DNA of 64,000 nucleotides from Aurelia coerulea (taxonomy: Eukaryota; Cnidaria; Scyphozoa; Semaeostomeae; Ulmaridae). The stretch spans positions 21,267,501 through 21,331,500 of the forward strand of contig CM076947.1 in assembly GCA_039566865.1 (NCBI GenBank), in the 5' to 3' direction. Made by a program: the position numbers and the translations under genes. This document shows positions 1-12,088 of this stretch, in pieces. The notes below the pieces were generated by a model. That model saw only the letters and a list, made by a program, of their open reading frames with translations, had not been told where the DNA came from and searched no databases. How positions within the stretch are numbered: position 1 is the stretch's first letter; each line of letters begins with the position of its first letter.

Positions 1-88
1 GGTAGTTAATGCATTATGGCAAACTTATGTATATTCATTATTTCTTTTCAACATTGACGTAGACTTACCTTGTACTATCTATCCACAG

Positions 89-1295
89 TGTCAAAGCAGC
101 TCCTCCTGGCGTTGTTGCAGACTTCTACGTTCGATTCCACACATTCGGCATGCATCTACGAAAGCTTGCTGATGAAATCAAGGACGGCAAACTGGACACT
201 CATCCAGTCTCCAAGAAATTCGTCAGAGCTTGTGAGTAGTTTCAAAATTTCGCATTTGCAGTTCTTGGCGCGCTGAATTCATCTATCTCAGTTGGAAATG
301 GGAGCACTGGGGGCACCGAGATTGCAAAAAAAAAAACGAGAAATGTCCGTTACTGTTTCAGGAGGTGCCCCTTCTCAACAATGATACGGATAGAATGTTG
401 CGTACATTTGCTATCATTTACTTTGTGCGGTTTTGCTATATTTACTTCTCGTTTTGCTTTGCTGTCAAGGAAATCGATCATCTATCAGGATTTGCATTAT
501 TTTCTGATGTGTATCAAATTCTTAATGTGTAAAATCCGACACATATTAAAGGCCCCTTCTGATGAAAAAGTGCCCCATGCATCCAGAGAAAATGAAAAAG
601 TGTACAGTTAAATGATCTTTTATAAAAAACCATACCCATGAATCCAGAAATCATTTGATATCGTTAAAAATCATACCCATAAATCCGGATTCTATCGTAA
701 AAAAGGCACCCTAAAAATGGCACAACCCCATACCATGGAGTACTCTCAAGTAAACTCCCCCCCCCCCCCCTTCAGGTGGAAATGACAACATTGCCTTCTT
801 TTCTTTCCAGACACCGCTGAACCAAAAGGACGTGTATGCACTCCCGACTGCCGAATCCAATGCTACTCATACTGCGATCAAGGATGTTGCAACATCCACG
901 CTTTCATGCCAATTGATATGCAAGCTATCGCCCCAGCCCCAGCCCCAGTAGCTGTCCCACCTCCACCACCTCCACCTCCTCCACCACCACCACCCCCTCC
1001 ACCACCACCTCCAGTCTACCAACCCCCACCCCCACAACCTGCCCCATACCCAAATTATGCACAAGCAGCTTGTCCTCCCGTTTGCAACACCTTCTGTGGA
1101 CCTCAATGCCCTAATAACTGTTGCACCCAATACCCTAGTCAACCTGCTGCGTTCCCACAATACCAGCCAGTAGCTTACCCGGCCCCAGCTCCTGCCCCTG
1201 TTGCATATCCAGCAGCCTACCCTGCCCCTGCAGCATACCCCGCACAATATCAAGCCCCAGCACAGCCATGTGGCTTCAGAGGATGTGGAAAATAA
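89..1295 (+). CDS. NCRD/polyproline nematocyst capsule-type protein, 3' part (two exons)
   Basis: Two exons are visible: 89-231 and 811-1295, joined over a GT-AG intron (232-810). The acceptor before 89 reads TATCCACAG, so earlier exons, presumably with the signal peptide, lie outside the window. The first exon leaves one base (t) that joins 'ac' at 811 to give Tyr, and the frame stays open across the join. The joined product has a charged segment of about 50 residues, a first cysteine domain (837-890, CTPDCRIQCYSYCDQGCC), a long Pro/Ala-rich tract with about 20 consecutive prolines, a second cysteine domain (1071-1124, CPPVCNTFCGPQCPNNCC), another Pro/Ala/Tyr tract and a CGFRGCGK tail. Both domains fit C-x3-C-x3-C-x3-C-x3-CC, the minicollagen NCRD, known to form inter-protein disulfides in the nematocyst wall. 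No Gly-X-Y collagen stretch is seen in this part. Capsule-wall role is inferred from the domain. Confidence 0.85.
232..810 (+). other. Intron of the NCRD gene, with C-tract element debris
   Basis: Donor GTGAGT and acceptor TTCTTTCCAG. The interior holds repeated ACCCAT-type words (about 625-740) and a run of 12 or more C just before the acceptor. TGGAAATG occurs at 293-300 and again at 777-784, which could be an 8-bp target duplication of a small hAT-like element occupying 301-776. The terminal repeats are poor, so this is tentative. Confidence 0.5.
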
Positions 1296-1512
1296 GAAGC
1301 CGAGAACAAAACACGAACACATGGTCAAATGCGAGCAATTGACCTGGCAGTATCGAATGTCAAATGTCACAAAGGCATAGGCCAGAGTATACAGGTCAAA
1401 GGACAAGCTGAGACACTACTGTAAAGAACATATTGGAACTTTTGAATTCGCTTTTGAGCGAGACAAACATTTTTGATATTTTCTATCACATGCATTTTTA
1501 CTACGTAAGTAA

Positions 1513-1518
1513 AATAAA
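1513..1518 (+). promoter_or_regulatory. Polyadenylation signal of the NCRD gene
   Basis: AATAAA lies about 218 bases after the stop codon at 1293-1295. It is the first such hexamer downstream. Confidence 0.55.
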
Positions 1519-1694
1519 AGCTTTTTGATAAAGTTGATGATATATGTAAAGGTTTTCTAACGTATTTTGGAAAATGAATATAATTTTGTAGTAACAATGA
1601 CTTGTAATATACTGAGAGGTAGTCAATCAGGTTAAAATTAATTTTCGAAACAGTCTTGTTTTCTATTTGTATACCTTTCTATTTGTATATCAAA

Positions 1695-2088
1695 TGAGGC
1701 CCTTTACATAAGAAATTTCAACCCGTGTTGAGTTGGACACGGGTTGAGCTTCAACTCGGTTGACCGTGTAAGCCTTCATCGTGTTTACACGAAGGAGGCC
1801 GAGTTGAAACTCAACACGGGTTTAACTCAACTCGGCAACTCAACCTGTGTCGCAATTTCAACACGGGTTGAAATTTATCATGTAAACGCAAAAGTTTTTC
1901 AACTCGGGGTGTGTTGAAATCAAAGGTAGAATGTGAACAAAGGAGATAGAATCTATTTCCGAATTTTTGAATGAGGCTCATATTCCTTCTTCTATCTTTT
2001 ACAACCATATGACCTAATTTGAACCAGTGATGAGGTTTCATGTGAACGCAAAGCAAAATAAGCAATGCTGTTACATGTAAAGGGCCTC
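1695..2088. mobile_element. Word-repeat non-autonomous element (CAACACGGGTTGA type)
   Basis: The element is bounded by an exact inverted repeat, GAGGCCCTTTACAT at 1695-1708 and ATGTAAAGGGCCTC at 2075-2088. The inside is packed with one word, variants of CAACTCGG / CAACACGGGTTGA, in both orientations, plus GTTTACACG. There is no credible coding sequence. See the finding that compares it with three other elements. Confidence 0.7.
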
Positions 2089-3652
2089 TAAATAAAAGCA
2101 TTACGTCCAGAAGACATTCAAAACGAAAGTCAGCAGCGAAAGAAAATCCGAGCGGCTGTCCCCACACCAGAGTTGGGATTACTTGCTGCCGAAAACCGTG
2201 ATGCTGGCAGGCATTTTGAAACGACCAGGGACTCATTACCCTGGGTCCCAGAGGGTAGGGACTTAGCTATTACCCTGGGTAGTACAGCCAACAACACTTT
2301 TCCTTTTGCATCCTTCACGAGACTCTGGTACCAAGGAAGGGACTTTGTATTCTCAAAATATGTACCAACGATAAACAAAGCGTTTGAAACGTCACAGGTT
2401 CAGACACTTTATACATTCATTGCAAGATTACTTCAAATTTGAGAATAGCTCGAAAGATCATGACATTTTCCTTGGAAAAAGGAAAACGAAAAAATAACTC
2501 TTGAAATTACATTACCATCAACCATCAACTTTCACTTTAAGCAGTTTTTCGTTCACAAAATATACTCAAAATATTCTCTAAACCTACAGAAATGAGCTTT
2601 AATTCAAGTCTAGTTAATTTGTTACTATACAAAAACAGGGATAAGGGATGAGGTGGTGTGACAGTATGACGCAAACACGTTCGCTACGTGGTGTAAAAGG
2701 GTTCGCTGGAAGGTAAATTCAAATCTGGCCACAGACTAAAAATAAAACGCCTTGCCTGTATGCTCGGTACAGAAGCTGCTGTGTGACATAGTTCATGTTA
2801 TTGGAAAAAACGTTGCTTTGATATACTAGTTTGAGAGGCCCTCCCTAGAAGGATCAAAGTTTATTTCTTCCATATCATATCTTTACATTTTTCACTAGTT
2901 TTCCTTGGCCGAATTGCAAATCTGTCGACTATTCCCCAAAAATATGATCTGTCACAAATTTTCCCCAATTTTCACGAATATTTCCTTGGTTCCAAGTTGA
3001 AAATATCGAGTATTCCCCTAACACCCATGAGAGGGCTTCGCTTTATTTACAAAAAGCAACTGTATCAGGCTGTGGTTGGATGCCAGGAGGAAAATGATTG
3101 CTGATCAATACTTCTGGTAATAGCCTATGAAACATGAGTGGAAACTTAGTGTATATCTCCTTTTGTTGTTGTATATATGTCCAACTCCTTTCATCAACGC
3201 CTCTTTTTAACCCGTTTCGCACTAACAAGACACATCGTAGCAATCGAGCGATAAAGATCAGTTGCTAAATACTGAAAGCAATGCTCAATTTAAAAATTAA
3301 CGCATAGATTTAGACTGGTTTAAAAACTAATTTCGATGTGCTGGCAGAATTTGAGCTCAGGGTGTCGCTCGCATGATCGTCTAGCTGTCGCTCTAAGGTT
3401 GTAAGGATTTTGATTAAAATACATTATTGTTTCAGTCATCATAAAAATAATAAATTTTTGGTTTTTAGTCTACTCACACGTTCACATTGCAGCAGTTAAA
3501 TCCTGCAAGAGTCTAGTACTCCTTCTAGCGATATGCGTCAATTTTGTTCGGCACGAGTTCCATTTAATTGTTCACAGATTGGCAGGATGTTGACTTGACA
3601 CCTGAAAAGATAAGACACACAATCATTACATATAAGCAACTTTATTACATTA
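2089..3652. other. Intergenic, nothing recognised
   Basis: AT-rich sequence with short open frames only. I see no gene, RNA or clear repeat boundary. Confidence 0.5.
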
Positions 3653-4537
3653 CTGTTTATATGAGGCGAGCCAGCCCGCCTGACCGGGCTGGCTCGCCTA
3701 GGCGGGATGATTTTAGTTTGTGTTTATATGAGTGAAAACTATCCCGGCCAGACGGGCTGGCCTCGTAATGCTGCATGTTATGACGTATCAAGGGATTTTG
3801 AAAGACAATGGCCAGACTAACACTTTCAAATTAAACAATGCAATCTCGCCTACGCAAATCAGTTACGCAAATCAATCAATCAATTATACCGGGCCAGCCC
3901 GCCTGACGCTGTTTATATGAGCTCGCTTCACCGGGATCCCGCCTACCCAACTCACAGATCTCGGCTGACCGGGCTGGCCCGCTGCTCATATAAACACAAC
4001 TTTATTTAACAAAGGATGTCTTTGTTCACTCAGATCTCACCTAGGCGAGCCAGCCCGGTTAGGCGGGCTGGCCCGCCTCAAATAAACAGGCCCTAAGGGC
4101 CTGTTTATATGAGGCGAGCCAGCCCGCCTAACCGGGCTGGCTCGCCTAGGTGAGATCTGAGTGAACAAAGACATCCTTTGTTAAATAAAGTTGTGTTTAT
4201 ATGAGCAGCGGGCCAGCCCGGTCAGCCGAGATCTGTGAGTTGGGTAGGCGGGATCCCGGTGAAGCGAGCTCATATAAACAGCGTCAGGCGGGCTGGCCCG
4301 GTATAATTGATTGATTGATTTGCGTAACTGATTTGCGTAGGCGAGATTGCATTGTTTAATTTGAAAGTGTTAGTCTGGCCATTGTCTTTCAAAATCCCTT
4401 GATACGTCATAACATGCAGCATTACGAGGCCAGCCCGTCTGGCCGGGATAGTTTTCACTCATATAAACACAAACTAAAATCATCCCGCCTAGGCGAGCCA
4501 GCCCGGTCAGGCGGGCTGGCTCGCCTCATATAAACAG
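3653..4537. repeat. 885-bp near-perfect palindrome made of two inverted element copies
   Basis: The two 442-bp arms are reverse complements around base 4095 with essentially no spacer. One mismatch is seen near the centre (AAATAAACAGG against ATATAAACAGG). The centre reads AGGCCCTAAGGGCCT, as if two element ends were fused. Each half carries end sequences CTGTTTATATGAGGCGAGCC and the complement, so each looks like one terminal-inverted-repeat element. The words GCGAGCCAGCCCG, GGCGGGCTGGC and GTTTATATGAG recur in both orientations inside. Confidence 0.9.
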
Positions 4538-4599
4538 GCCCTAAGTCTTTGAGGCGTTTCGCAACGAAGAAATTTTTGCAAAGACAAAATTTAGCTAGA

Positions 4600-4727
4600 T
4601 ATTTTCAGTAGTGCTCATAAAAAGGGCAAGAAAAATTACAAAAATACTCTAATCTCTCGGCTATTGGTGCTAAGAATTTTCAAAAGTGGGAACTTTTTTC
4701 TGGCTGAACCGGGAGATGTTTGTCTTA
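4600..4727. mobile_element. Right-end fragment of a CCGGGTGAACC element
   Basis: The segment from about 4614 to GGCTGAACCGGG resembles the right end of the complete copy at 15729-16319, including TTTTCAAAAGTGGGAACTTT. The left end is missing. Confidence 0.6.
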
Positions 4728-4802
4728 AACACAACTTTTGAGGTATAGGCCTAGGCATGGACTTGCTCAGAGCCTCAGCTAACCCCCCCTAGGGGAATTC
4801 CA

Positions 4803-5194
4803 TACATTCATTTTTTTATAAGAAACCGCTTATAAGAAACGGTAGGCTTGATTTTTCGAAAGCTAAGAAACAACCCTACCTGAATTGAAAAAGCTAAGAA
4901 ACTTTTGCAATTTACAGTTTTAATTTTCCTATTGCACTCGCAAAATGTTTTGACATTGTACAGTTATAGCGTCTGTTTGGACATTATTTTGAGTGTGAAT
5001 TATGTTATTTACTTGTTTTGAGATTTTACTAAGTAATTTGGGAGCCCATTAGATAAAACAAAATTAACTCTACACTTCCAGGATTAAAAATATAAGAAGC
5101 ACGTAAGAAGCTTTTGGTGGCAAAAAATGGCCCAAAAATTTAAGAAACTGCCTACCAGCCCCAGACCTTAGTTTCTTATAAAAAAATGAGTGTA
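4803..5194. mobile_element. Word-repeat element (TTTCTTATAAGAAAC type)
   Basis: The ends TACATTCATTTTTTTATAAG and CTTATAAAAAAATGAGTGTA are inverted repeats (23 of 24 bases over the full match). AAGAAAC words recur inside in both orientations. A diverged inverted copy lies at about 29940-30258. Confidence 0.7.
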
Positions 5195-7003
5195 TTAGTA
5201 TGTGACAGGGAATCAGACAGATATTTTGGGGTTTGGGAAACGTTGTCTAGTACACCTTTGGGTACGCTATTTGGTGCCAAATCAGTATATTTTTGGGGTT
5301 GCTGATGAGAACATTTGACAAGTTAAGTGCGAAGCTGAGTTTTCACCAAAATATTGCAGTGCAGTTACTGAAAAAGCTGTAAAACCTCTAGTTATTTATT
5401 TACTATGAAGCATGAGTATATTTTTGGGGACTAAAAATGTCGTAAGCTAAGGTTAGTATATTTTTAGGTTTGTCAAAAATATGCTGTGTATGACCCCCCC
5501 CCCCCGTCACATATAATACAATAGGGCTTAGTTCTGGTGGGGCTAAACCTCTCGAGTACCCCTATCCAACCTATTCTACTAGCCAATAATGACAGCAAAA
5601 CGCAGTATTCAGGCTTCACAATTTCTTGTCAGAGTTCGCAGAACTCCAAAGTTCTTCTGGCTTCCCTTGCAAGCTCCGACTGCCTTTTTGTTTTCAATCG
5701 CTCCAAAACCAACTCATTTTAAAACTAACCTCTGAACCTCAACTTCTGCCCTCGAACTATAATGAAGCTTGAACATTGCATGTTTTAACCTTGCAGTCTA
5801 TTTTGATGCATCTTCTTTGCTAGCTTTCCCTTTCGTCTTTTTCACTTGCATCTTCTCGCTGAAAATGGCAAAGGCCTAACCAATTCGACACGTGCTGACG
5901 TGATCGCAACTTCTTCCCGCCATTTCGATCACATGACTGATCGCCATATCACGTGCTCGAGATCTATAGCATTTGTACAGGGCATTTGTACATGAGAAAA
6001 TATTTTGCAGCTTTTGCGAAATTAATTTACGGATTTAGTAAACAGTCAACTGATTCAGTTGCAGCAAGATTCTCTTATTTTATCTTGGTTGCAGTAAAAA
6101 ATAATAACAAGAAATATCAAGAATTCAAAAATTCGGTTGACTCAAACAACTGCATGTCACAAAAATAGGATTTGCTTCAAATTGCGATCTCCATTTGTTT
6201 GTGCCACTGCTGGCGAGGAAATAAACGTTGAAAGGGGAATCAAAAATTTGAATCAAATTGCGTAACTTTCTGGTGTTTGCTGAAAAGTTCAAGCAACTTG
6301 AACCGTGTTGATCAGCCCGAAAAGGTGTGACGATACTAAACCGATCTTTTAGATTTTGGATACCTTCGCATACAAATGAAATAGCCAGTGTTGGGTCTGT
6401 TAGATGCTAAGCTGATTCAGTGTGGTTTCAGTCACTGCCAGCTTTACGGTAGATTGCGGCAAATGTGTCAGAGTTGGCAAAATGGGTTATGAAGAATTCC
6501 TGGAACTCTGTGTTACCGAGTATCGTTGAAGAAAAGGAGCTCATGACGTGAAAAAAGACAATTTCAATCATGCAAAAAATTGCGATTTGACAAGCAAAAA
6601 CATTTTCCCACCATCTTCATGTAAAATGCGGGGAAATCAAGCGCCCAATTTAGGTCGACTCTGACTGATTTTACCTCACCCTATAAAGATTCTCTTCTTT
6701 ATCATACCAAACGTTTAATCATATTCCAAGAAGAAGAAAGGCGCGTAAAAAGATATAGAAGCACTACTCAGCACGAGCCAGCGTATAATTCTTGTGATAC
6801 GATTAATTGCAATCATACAATTGATATAAAAATCTATGAAGTCCATGGTGACAAAATATCTTAAATAACATGGTGCGTGCAAAAGATAATTGAGGGAAAT
6901 CCATAAGTGTGTGCTTAACGTGTGCGTATATATAGACAGTACGACAAGCCAAGGGAAAATTAAAATCTGTTTGCCCTTAGCGTTCGCTCGGGCAGCGGCG
7001 AGG
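5195..7003. other. Intergenic, nothing coding recognised
   Basis: The part at 5220-5513 contains repeated TATTTTTGGGG-like words ending in a run of C, like one end of the G-tract elements at 33003 and 48150. From about 5515 to 7003 I see no gene. Confidence 0.45.
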
Positions 7004-7007
7004 TTAA

Positions 7008-7184
7008 AGGGAATGTAAGCATATAAAAGTGGCTCAAGCCACTTGCGATCAGATTCTAGCCTATCAGAAACCAGTATTTCCTGTTGACGTAGATCAGTCA
7101 CCCAAATATGGAGCGGCACGTGTCATAATCTACTGTCTTTGCGCGGCTATTTTTATCAAGGACTTATATATGCTTAGATTCCCT
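7008..7184. mobile_element. 177-bp TTAA-type MITE, copy 1
   Basis: The ends AGGGAATGTAAGCATATA and TATATGCTTAGATTCCCT are imperfect inverted repeats. TTAA flanks the left end and TTGA the right. A copy of equal length lies at 56831-57007. TTAA targets are typical of piggyBac and Kolobok transposons; which one supplied the transposase cannot be told. Confidence 0.75.
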
Positions 7185-9276
7185 TTGAGGATGCATATTT
7201 GCTTTGAATGCAGAAGGCAGACACTCGCAGTGTTAGCTCTTCACTCCTGGAGACCCTTGTTTGCGCCCTAAGAGGGCATTACACGCTTGCTGATCTGTAG
7301 CTCTTCCACGAAGTTACCGGAAATGGTAAGAAAAATACCAAATTCAATTTACCTTTTGAGGATTAGCATACAAATAGCTTTGGGTTTAACCTTTTGGTGT
7401 CAAAATATTTAAAATTTCAGCACAGGTCTCTGGGATACCCTACATGTGCAAATAACTTTGAGGTAATTTGGATTAAACTTTTGATGTCAAAATTTTTCAA
7501 ATTTCAATGCAGTTTTCCCTGACACCAGATATGTACGAAATCTTAGTGACAAAACGAAAATACTTGGCATTGCAACTACTGAATCCAACTATATTTCCAA
7601 AATTATTGATGGTATCAGAGTTCCAACTCATAGAAGCTATCTCCATTTGCACTGCAGCTGCTGCTATTTGCAGACATTAGAGAGGGGAAGCTCTTTTGGA
7701 ATTTTAGTTTATCATAGTTGCTTTAATCGGCTATTACAGTTAAACTCCCCTTGTCTTGCAGTACTGCGTATGACATTTGCATGTGTACAAAATAAGAATC
7801 ACTAGGTGATACGCTAACGATCAATTGTTTGTGATTTAAATTGAATATGATATATGTATTTATCAACTGCATTTATTGAAACAGCGTGGCAAACAAATAG
7901 ACGAGAACATTGAACAAACATGAAGAAATAAAACATGACAAAAATGTGTTGCAGACCTTACTGACTACAGAAGTTACCAACAGACTACAACATCTACAAA
8001 CAGTAACTGATAATGTACAGCAGGGGCAAATATTCTTCACAAGAATCCATTAAATTTCCCGAAAAAATATTTGACTTTATTTATCTTCCCTATTTCTTTA
8101 ATTAAGTTCCAAAGGGGCTGGGTCACATAACCGTAAGCAAATCAATAATCTCTGTAATCTATATCATTTCAGACATGTGTCCGTTGTTCTCTGCACATAT
8201 TTTGGTGAATGGGGTGAATCCACAACAACGCTACTCTTAGAAATCCACTGATATCTCTGTATATGAATGTTTCGTTGGATTCTCTGTAAAATTTAAAGTG
8301 CCATCTTCAAATTAACAATTTCATTTTGAACAAAGTGTTTTGGACTACCAAAAACCTGCTAAAGCATCCTTTCAAAAGAGGCATGCTTGCAGTTACGTGA
8401 CCAAATCTTTTAAAGTCTCTAGAAAGGCAGAAATTTGATTATCAATCTACAATGGAATATGGCAGTACTGTGAAGAATATTTAACACTATGCAGAAGATA
8501 TGAGTGCTTAACAATTGAAATAAAAAACTAATGATAAGTAAAAGACATGATAAAACAAATTTAAAAATATCTTTTTTTGTCGGTTTCAGTCAATAAAATG
8601 TGCGGTCATTTATTGCAAATTCTAGTGAAGTTGTTTATTACTATTTGTAAATTCAATCAAAAAAGAAATCATCAAATTTCAACTGCAAATCAATTTGCCT
8701 CCCATTTAGCTCTAATCTTCAGGGAATACTTCCAGTTTGTGGAGAATATTCTTTTCTTTCGTTTTACTGAAGAAAGAAAAACATGAAATATTAAATGGTT
8801 TTGAAAATATCCAAGCTAAAACTTAAAATGTATATAGGAATTCTGATGTAAAGACGTACAATTTTATCAAACAGATGCAAAATGAATTTCTGTTTCTACT
8901 TGAAAAGCTATACTTGAAAAGGGTCAAAAGACTATTTCTGAAAAAGGTTAAGTGACTGCAAAATTGTTCAAGAGGATCAATATTTGGCAAAACTGTATCT
9001 ATTTTGTTATGATTGTATTGCAGTTGAAAAATGATGAAATTTTAGGATAGAATAAAAACAATAATCTTTTGGCTAAAAATGAGATAAAACAGATTAAAAA
9101 GGAAAAGATAGCACAAGAAAACAAGCAATGATCATGTGTGACTGAAAATCAGCAAAGTCGTGAAATGTTAATGAAGTAGTAAGAATGTGAATAAACTTGA
9201 AGAAAGAATATAATGGTACAGAATAACAATAAACAGCAATTGACAATATAGTATGAAAAAAGAAAGATATGAAATG
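7185..9276. other. AT-rich intergenic sequence downstream of catalase
   Basis: Only short open frames. No coding signal, RNA gene or clear repeat was recognised. Confidence 0.45.
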
Positions 9277-11315
9277 TTAAAGTCTCTGCACTGACCAGCA
9301 GCCTCTGCATGAAGCTACACCACAATGCAATTTGTTCAATCCCATATGGCAATTCAAGAGCGTCTATTGTTTACACAAATACTATGAGTCTTCACCTTAT
9401 GAGCTAATTTTTAGAATGCCAATACGACACATTGTATTTTTTCAATGCCGAGTTTTCTCTCAGCTATTATGCATGAGAAGATGATTTTCTTCCTCATAAC
9501 AAAACAAATCATTGCATCAAGTTCTAACTGAATAGAGCTGTCAACCATGTCAACCATAGACAAAGTCGTGGAGTCCAAAAATCGATATTTCCCTTTCTCC
9601 TATTTTCAAAGGGGCTTTTGCAACCTGCACACCTTGCATGTGCCGTCAACTTTGGTCATCAACAAATCACTGCATCAAGTTCTAACTGGATAGAGTTTTC
9701 AACTATGTTTCAACATAGACAAAGTCGTGGAGTCCAAAAATCGATATTTCCCTTTCTCCTATTTTCAAAGGGGCTTTTGCAACCTGCACACCTTGCATGT
9801 GCCGTCAACTTTGGTCATCAACAAATCACTGCATCAAGTTCTAACTGAATAGAGCTGTCAATCATGTTTCAACATAGACAAAGTCTTGGAGTCCAAAAAT
9901 CGATATTTCCCTTTCTCCTATTTTCAAAGGGGCTTTTCCAACCTGTACACCTTGCATGTGCCGTCAATTTTGGTCATCAACAAATCACTGCATCAAGTTC
10001 TAACTGAATAGAGCTGTCAACCATGTCAACCATAGACAAAGTCGTGGAGTCCAGAAATCGATATTTCCCTTTCTCCTATTTTCAAAGGGGCTTTTCCAAC
10101 CTGCACACCTTGCATGTGCCGTCAACTTTGGTCATCAACAAATCACTGCATCAAGTTCTAACTGAATAGAGCTGTCAACCATGTTTCAACATAGACAAAG
10201 TCATGGAGTCCAAAAATCGATATTTCCCTTTCTCCAATTTTCAAAGGGGCTTTTGCAACCTGCACACCTTGCATGTGCCGTCAACTTTGGTCATCAACAA
10301 ATCACTGCATCAAGTTCTAACTGAATAGAGCTGTCAACCATGTTTCAACATAGACAAAGTCGTGGAGTCCAGAAATCGATATTTCCCTTTCTCCTATTTT
10401 CAAAGGGGCTTTTCCAACCTGCACACCTTGCATGTGCCGTCAACTTTGGTCATCAACAAATCACTGCATCAAGTTCTAACTGAATAGAGCTGTCAACCAT
10501 GTTTCAACATAGACAAAGTCGTGGAGTCCAGAAATCGATATTTCCCTTTCTCCTATTTTCAAAGGGGCTTTTCCAACCTGCACACCTTGCATGTGCCGTC
10601 AACTTTGGTCATCAACAAATCACTGCATCAAGTTCTAACTGAATAGAGCTGTCAACCATGTTTCAACATAGACAAAGTCGTGGAGTCCAGAAATCGATAT
10701 TTCCCTTTCTCCTATTTTCAAAGGGGCTTTTCCAACCTGTACACCTTGCATGTGCCGTCAATTTTGGTCATCAACAAATCACTGCATCAAGTTCTAACTG
10801 AATAGAGCTGTCAATCATGTTTCAACATAGACAAAGTCGTGGAGTCCAGAAATCGATATTTCCCTTTCTCCAATTTTCAAAGGGGCTTTTGCAACCTGCA
10901 CACCTTGCATGTGCCGTCAACTCTGGTCATCAACAAATCACTGCATCAAGTTCTAACTGAATAGAGCTGTCAACTATGTTTCAACATAGACAAAGTCGTG
11001 GAGTCCAAAAATCGATATTTCCCTTTCTCCTATTTTCAAAGGGGCCTTTGCAACCTGCACACCTTGCATGTGCCGTCAACTTTGGTCATCAACAAATCAC
11101 TGCATCAAGTTCTAACTGAATAGAGCTGTCAACCATGTTTCAACATAGACAAAGTCTTGGAGTCCAAAAATCGATATTTCCCTTTCTCCTATTTTCAAAG
11201 GGGCCTTTGCAACCTGCACACCTTGCATGTGCCGTCAACTTTGCTCGTAAAACGTTGTTTATTTTGTTTTGCAAAGAACGCGCGCGAAGGCTGCTGGTTA
11301 GCGCAGAGTCTTTAA
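9277..11315. mobile_element. 2.04-kb TTAA-flanked element with an internal satellite
   Basis: A 28-base inverted repeat marks the ends: left 9277-9304 and right 11288-11315, matching at 25 of 28 bases and containing ACCAGCAGCCT / AGGCTGCTGGT. Both ends begin with TTAA. The inside is almost entirely the 159-bp tandem array. No transposase frame is present, so it would be non-autonomous. Confidence 0.65.
9507..11242. repeat. Tandem array, 159-bp unit, about 11 copies
   Basis: The marker GACAAAGTC recurs at about 9559, 9718, 9877 and then every 158-159 bases to 11146. Units differ by a few substitutions (GTCGTGG, GTCTTGG, GTCATGG; TCCAAAAAT or TCCAGAAAT). 159 is 53 codons, so a frame can stay open across copies, but most copies have stops; I do not treat it as coding. 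Confidence 0.95.
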
Positions 11316-11829
11316 TTGCTGAGCACCATACGGAGAGTCAAACAAAATTTCAAGAAAATTTGTTGTACGAAAAGACATAACTTGACACCTTACTCAACTA
11401 ACATCAATTGACAATGAAATGCAAAGTTACTGGTGTGACACAAGTAGCATTTACCAGAAATAAAAACATGAACCAAAAATAAAATATTTTCAGCTATTCA
11501 GAGTAACGAAGAGTTTGGAAGAGTTTGAGCTGTCCATAATGCAAGTAGAGGTGCTGTTTTCATAAAATGCCAGTTTAATTCAACTATGCCTATCGAGGTT
11601 TTGTAAACAATGCAAGTATGTATAAAATGCAATGCAATGCAAAGAACACAAAACTGAAATCATGTACAATAAAGAATCTTCCAGCTAAAATATCCATCCG
11701 TAACCATACTGTTTGAATAAAGAAACGAATTTTGAATGAAATGGCGGAAACTTCCACGAAATTAAGTATCCCTAGCTATAAAGGAAAGGAAGAAAGAAAT
11801 GATAAAGAACAGAAGCAACTAACACTTCA

Positions 11830-11835
11830 TTTATT
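11830..11835 (-). promoter_or_regulatory. Candidate polyadenylation signal of catalase
   Basis: AATAAA on the minus strand, about 180 bases beyond the candidate last catalase exon. It supports that exon only weakly. Confidence 0.3.
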
Positions 11836-12017
11836 GAAAACGCACAGATGACTATTTTCACGTAATGTTTCCTAAAATTAGACTAATTTTTCACAAAATC
11901 TGCTCACACTTACCATCCAGATTACAATTCTTCAAAGTGAGATGCAACAATAGTTGTTTCATCCATAATTACTATATTCTCCGAAAAATCTCTTTGCGTA
12001 CTATGAAAAGGTCGTTT

Positions 12018-12041
12018 TTACTTTTCATGTTTATTTGTTGC
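12018..12041 (-). CDS. Candidate terminal exon of catalase (weak)
   Basis: After the phase-0 exon ending at 12885, the minus strand offers an acceptor TGATTTTAG at about 12050-12042. It is followed by seven codons (A-T-N-K-H-E-K) and TAA. The total would be 506 residues, close to the usual animal catalase length. There is no family support for these residues; a different small exon is possible. Confidence 0.25.
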   Translation of the reverse strand, partial: ATNKHEK

Positions 12042-12088
12042 CTAAAATCATACCATGCGCCTTAAAGATGCTGAACAGTACCTACAAA

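Noticed and set aside
867..1406. 179-codon Trp/Arg-rich frame on the minus strand
   Set aside because: It is the antisense shadow of the proline-rich exon.
3732..4458. Two identical 62-codon frames on opposite strands
   Set aside because: They are one sequence read in each arm of the palindrome; no domain and no gene context.
9618..9848. Repeat peptide MQPAHLACAVNF...
   Set aside because: Open only across one or two of eleven satellite units; other units have stops.
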